Shown here one piece after another: positions 18,240 to 21,487 of a stretch of 21,487 nucleotides of DNA (position 1 is the first letter of the stretch; each line of letters opens with the position of its first letter). The notes under the pieces were generated by a model. It ran no database searches. It was not told where the DNA came from and saw nothing but the letters and a program-made list of their open reading frames with translations. The stretch comes from Larix sibirica (taxonomy: Eukaryota > Streptophyta > Pinopsida > Pinales > Pinaceae). Location: positions 1 through 21,487 of the forward strand of contig NWUY0300060898.1 of the NCBI GenBank assembly GCA_004151065.3, in the 5' to 3' direction. The translations under genes were made by a program, and so were the position numbers.

Positions 18240-18930
18240 TTCTTCTTGTTTCCAGAAACCATATTTGGACCTTTTTTTACATAAAATAGATTATGCTCAA
18301 GAATTTTATTGACTTGATCCACATGATTAATGTGTTCTTCCCATTATTTTCTATAGATAAGTATATTCTCAAAGAAAACCAACACATACTTTCTAAGATG
18401 AGGCAATTTCTTTTTTGTTCATAAGACTTTGAAAAGTAGAAGGAGCATTAATCAATCCAAAAGGAATGACCAAAAACTTGTATTTCCATTCATGTGTTCT
18501 AAAAGTTGTTTTGGGGATGTATTTTTCTTTTAATATGATTTGATGGTGTCCTAATTTAATATCTAACTTTATGAAATACGTCATGCCTTGAAGCTCATCT
18601 AATAGCTAATCAATATTTGGAATGGAGAATTTATCCTTGATGGTGATTTTGTTTAGATCTTTGTAATCAGGACACATCCTCCAGGAATTATCTTCTCTTA
18701 TCACCATTACCACTGGTGTTGAAAAGGAACTCATTCTTGTTGAATAATACCTACATCCAACATGTCTTGTACCATTTTCTTAATCTCCCCTTTTTGTTGA
18801 CATGGATATCTGTAAGGCCTTTTATTAGGAGGATTACTTCCATATATAAGCTCAATTTGATGCTCATGATCTCTAGATAGAGATATACCCCTAGGAATAT
18901 ATTGGAATACTCCATGGTGCTTTTCCAAGG
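18240..18930 (-). pseudogene. Reverse transcriptase domain (element 1)
   Basis: The order of motifs is canonical. DHEHQIELIYGSNPPNKRPY with a following RYPCQQKGEIKKMV lies at 18890-18740. Then comes STPVVMV and SWRMCPDYKDLNK in a second frame, and [13 protein letters not shown] (first catalytic Asp kept) with [19 protein letters not shown] and [11 protein letters not shown] at 18584-18420. A frameshift in an A-run near 18410 leads to [15 protein letters not shown], where the FxDD catalytic pair reads Glu-Asn (18365-18370). RT copies the element's RNA to DNA; this copy is inactive. It sits between the protease and RNase H with the same orientation. Confidence 0.9.
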
Positions 18931-19019
18931 TACATTTTATGTCACCTGCAATATTTTCATCTTCATGCTTCGCTTCTATAGAATAAATTCTAGAGATGAC
19001 TCCACTACACCCATTTTTT

Positions 19020-19480
19020 ATGAGCTTTTAAATTCTATGAGAAATAATGATTTTAGAGGGTGGATATTTTAACCCTTTGAGTTCATATTGAATTCCTTCC
19101 AATTCAAATATCATGTATAATTCATTGTAGTTTGTAGAAACTGTATACGAGGTTCTCAACCATCGAATCCCTAGAAAAATATATAATCCAATGGGATGGG
19201 ATATGTGGGATTGATAAATGATAGTCTCCCAAACTAGGTTTAATGTTATGTAATTTCCCACCACAATCAATACCTCCACCATTACCAACCAATACTTGAA
19301 TTTTTTTCTCTAGATACATAAAATAATTGATACACTCTAGTACTGTTTTATCAATGAAGTTATGTGTTTTGCTTGAATCGATGAGTACTACACCCTTTTA
19401 TTCTTAATGCATCCTACAATCTTAAGTGTTTGAGGTGTTGACACTCTTGCCAATGCATGAATTTATATTTCACATCTTTA
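19020..19480 (-). pseudogene. Retropepsin-type aspartic protease (element 1)
   Basis: Starts around IHALARVSTPQTLKIVGCIK (about 19470). After a frameshift comes VLIDSSKTHNFID (19350-19388), which keeps the catalytic Asp but has Ser in place of the Gly of D-[ST]-G. It continues as IQVLVGNGGGIDCGG and, after another shift, FLGIRWLRT and YELKGLKYPP with SHRI at the end. This is the usual protease-to-RT linker of chromoviruses. The protease would cleave the Gag-Pol polyprotein. At least two frameshifts break it. Confidence 0.85.
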
Positions 19481-19559
19481 TGGATTTATGTTGTGTAAAA
19501 TTTCTACATCTTTTCCTTGCTCTTTTTATTCACAAATTCTTCCTCACCCATTCGTGTGG

Positions 19560-20640
19560 ATGCCTTTGTTTCCTCCTCATCCTTATTTTCATATGTGAAC
19601 GATTTTGTTTCTTGACATTTAGTACTTTAGGACCATTTGCTATTACAACCAAATGTTAATCGTTTTTCTCTTCTTTAACCATTTACTTTTGTGAAATTCT
19701 AGTAGGTTGAGGCATGGTTCCCTTATGAGGAGTAGTTATATATCTACCCCTTACATATGTTCCATTGATAGATCTGTGTGTATCCCTATTCTTGGCTTGG
19801 ACATGACGAGTGAATTGCATAGCATCCATAATATTTTTAGCATGCTTTAATTAAATCTCATGTTAATTTCTTCTTTTAATCCACACATATAAGCCTCCAA
19901 TAGATGTTGGCCACTTATTATATCCACCTCAGTGGCCACTTATATCCGCCCTGGTGGCCAATACCTGAAATTTCCGAGTTATAATCTTCCACATATCCTA
20001 TGTGCTTGAGTATTTTCAACTAAAAAAAGTAATCTTGTGCTCAAACATTACCATATTGTTTTTTAGGACTCTTGTAATAAACCCAAGTATAATGATAAGG
20101 AGGATTCCTTTTAACTACCCATTGATACCATTGATACAACATTGTCTCAAAATAAAAAGTTGCTAAGGAAATCATTTTCTTATCATTTCTAATATTATGC
20201 AATTCAAAGTATTGATATATTTGGTTCAACCATGTAAATACATATCTTCCATCAAAATTTCTTATTTCAAACTTGGGGAAGTGAATGCCTTTAGGACCCC
20301 ATCCTTGATTAGCTCCAATATTATAGTTAAATCCTCGTAGAATATGTTTTTTGATGGAAGGTTGTTCCGCTTGATTACTATCTTTGTTTTCTTTAGTCCT
20401 TTGGGTCACATTATCACTTTTAGGTAGCCTCTCTTTTAGGGTTTGTATGAGATTGACAATATTCCATTCCACCTTTTGATCCATATTTGTCAATTTACTT
20501 TCTATTTAAATTTGTGAATGTGCTAAATCCACCTTTGTTGTTGATGTATCATTTAGTTCATTACATTTGTTCTCTAAATTGGATAGCTTGTTATATGTCT
20601 CTTCACTTTCTTCCTAAGTCATAGTTGATCTCTCTGGAGG
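19560..20640 (-). pseudogene. Gag (capsid/nucleocapsid) of gypsy element 1
   Basis: The N-terminal part is polar and helical (SEETYNKLSNLENKCNEL with a stop upstream). An intact 150-codon frame (20493-20041) then holds the capsid-type core: GIHFPKFEIRNFDGR, WLNQIYQYFELHNIRNDKK, ISLATFYFE and MLYQWYQWVVKRNPP, matching the F-x-G, WL, QYFE, A-x-x-L-E-G-x-A-x-x-W pattern of plant gypsy gag. Downstream, in broken frames, are YNSEFQVLATR and AYMCGLK-like sequence near 19870-19990. A CCHC zinc-knuckle remnant with only two Cys left lies at 19612-19650. A local duplication of a GTGGCCACTTATATCC-type motif near 19912-19965 disrupts the middle. The true start is unclear; the frame fades above 20640. 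Confidence 0.82.
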
Positions 20641-20977
20641 TTTAAGTGGTGTAGAATTTTTGCAAAACCCTTTTCCATGTGAGATCAAAATAATATTTAA
20701 CCATAATTATACTATTTTTCTCTGTATCACACCTTTTGAATAACCCAAAACCTATCTTCCAATAAAATGTTATGCGAATTTCAAGTTAACATACCTTAGA
20801 AACCTTAGATTGTAGGTTGTTTTACTACCCAACCTCTCTCCTGAAGTGTCTCACGAATGTTGGTTCCTCCAAGTTTGAATTTCACACTATAGCATCATGA
20901 TATATCGTCTCTGGAATTCCAGAGGTTGACTAGGTTTTGATGTGCCAAGAGAAAGTTATGGTAACTTTCCCAAAACG
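20641..20977 (-). other. Untranslated leader / possible 5' LTR remnant of element 1
   Basis: Lies upstream of gag on the minus strand and has no coding. A clean 5' LTR matching 15914-16182 is not visible. The only resemblance is TGTTATG followed by an AATT stretch at 20768, like the LTR edge at 15914. A clear PBS is also missing; the minus-strand TGTGATACAGAG near 20723 is only vaguely similar to the common TGGTATCAGAGC. Confidence 0.35.
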
Positions 20978-21435
20978 TGTTGTTTGTATCCCTCTCATGA
21001 GAGTGGACTTGTACAACCTTACATGTGTTTGATTTTATTTTCTAGTTGTTACTTTTTTACCCAAAACATTGTGGTTTGTATTATTTTTTATCCAATGAGT
21101 GGCACTCAATTTGGATCTTGAAAGCTTTAGATATATCAATTTTACCTATTACACCTATTTGAGACTAGTTTTTGGACTAGTAAAAAACCCTAACTTCCAC
21201 TAACTGTAAATCAAAACTTATAGTGCCTCCTTCCAGTTGGTGCTGGAGAACACAGGAAGTTGGTGCTTCCTTGAATGTATTATTTTCATTTTAAAAGAGC
21301 ATTCCATGGTTTTTCTCCTGTTTTGGTTTCCATGTAAAAATTCTATGTGATTATTAATTAGTGAAGGAGTTAAAAATTGCTCATAACTGTGCTAATATTG
21401 ATTCATCCCCTCTTAGTATTAAATATATTCCAACA
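20978..21435 (+). mobile_element. Putative 5' LTR of a plus-strand (probably Ty1/copia) element
   Basis: The right end is well supported: ...TTCCAACA is followed after two bases by a primer binding site. The left end at TGTTGTTTG (20978) is proposed because TGTTG pairs with the terminal CAACA and gives a 458-bp LTR, a common copia size. No second LTR is in the window, so the left end is unproved. A direct repeat of a GTTGGTGCT motif occurs at 21237 and 21261. The body of the element would start after 21450 and run off the window. Confidence 0.45.
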
Positions 21436-21437
21436 AT

Positions 21438-21450
21438 TGGTATCAGAGCA
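21438..21450 (+). promoter_or_regulatory. Primer binding site for initiator tRNA-Met
   Basis: TGGTATCAGAGCA, the complement of the 3' end of plant initiator methionine tRNA, which primes minus-strand DNA synthesis in most plant LTR retrotransposons. Its placement two bases after an ...AACA end shows that an LTR ends at 21435 and that the element points rightwards. Confidence 0.85.
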
Positions 21451-21487
21451 GGTGTCTTCAGTAACAACTTAACATCTGGAAGATAGA

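Noticed and set aside
20715-20735. Degenerate primer binding site for element 1 (minus-strand TGTGATACAGAG)
   Set aside because: Matches TGGTATCAGAGC only with rearranged bases and has no convincing LTR end beside it.
20768-20800. 5' LTR of element 1 starting with TGTTATG
   Set aside because: Only the first few bases and scattered positions resemble the 3' LTR; the rest does not align by eye.
21438-21450. A tRNA gene fragment
   Set aside because: Only the short complement of a tRNA 3' end is present, placed right after an LTR end, so it is a primer binding site.

Overview
The window looks like AT-rich nuclear DNA from a seed plant. It holds the 3' end of one host gene at the left edge, then non-coding DNA with small local duplications, then a graveyard of decayed LTR retrotransposons. 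The very old, heavily mutated Ty3/gypsy copies, the nested insertions and the scarcity of genes suggest a large gymnosperm-type genome. That placement is an inference, because no diagnostic host gene is present. There are no bacterial, CRISPR, rRNA or tRNA features.

Layout. Bases 1-293 are the last coding segment of an unrecognised host protein that ends in four copies of a 19-20 residue repeat. Bases 294-7311 have no convincing gene but contain several recent-looking local duplications: a tandem duplication of about 550 bp in which the second copy lacks 224 bp, and 30-, 38-, 44- and about 88-bp repeats. Bases 7312-8927 are a long gypsy-type LTR on the minus strand with near-perfect 12-bp inverted ends, followed by its polypurine tract and a perfect short hairpin. 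The internal part of that element is lost at a 2-base N join (8986-8987).

Bases 9165-13015 hold plus-strand, coding-like but broken sequence that I do not recognise. It is interrupted by an 884-base N gap (10458-11341) and ends at a polypurine-like tract and a likely LTR start (13016). This is the part most likely to be undescribed; it could be the inside of a non-autonomous LTR element.

Bases 14250-20640 contain two minus-strand Ty3/gypsy pol remnants. The right one (element 1) has gag, protease, reverse transcriptase, RNase H, integrase and a C-terminal chromodomain, then a polypurine tract and a 269-bp 3' LTR (15914-16182). It abuts and appears inserted into an older relative (element 2; RNase H and integrase, 14250-15913). 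Both are dead: frameshifts and stops are frequent, and most catalytic acidic residues of RT, RNase H and integrase are replaced. At the right edge an LTR end followed by an initiator-Met tRNA primer binding site (21438-21450) marks the start of a plus-strand LTR element, probably Ty1/copia, whose body lies outside the window.
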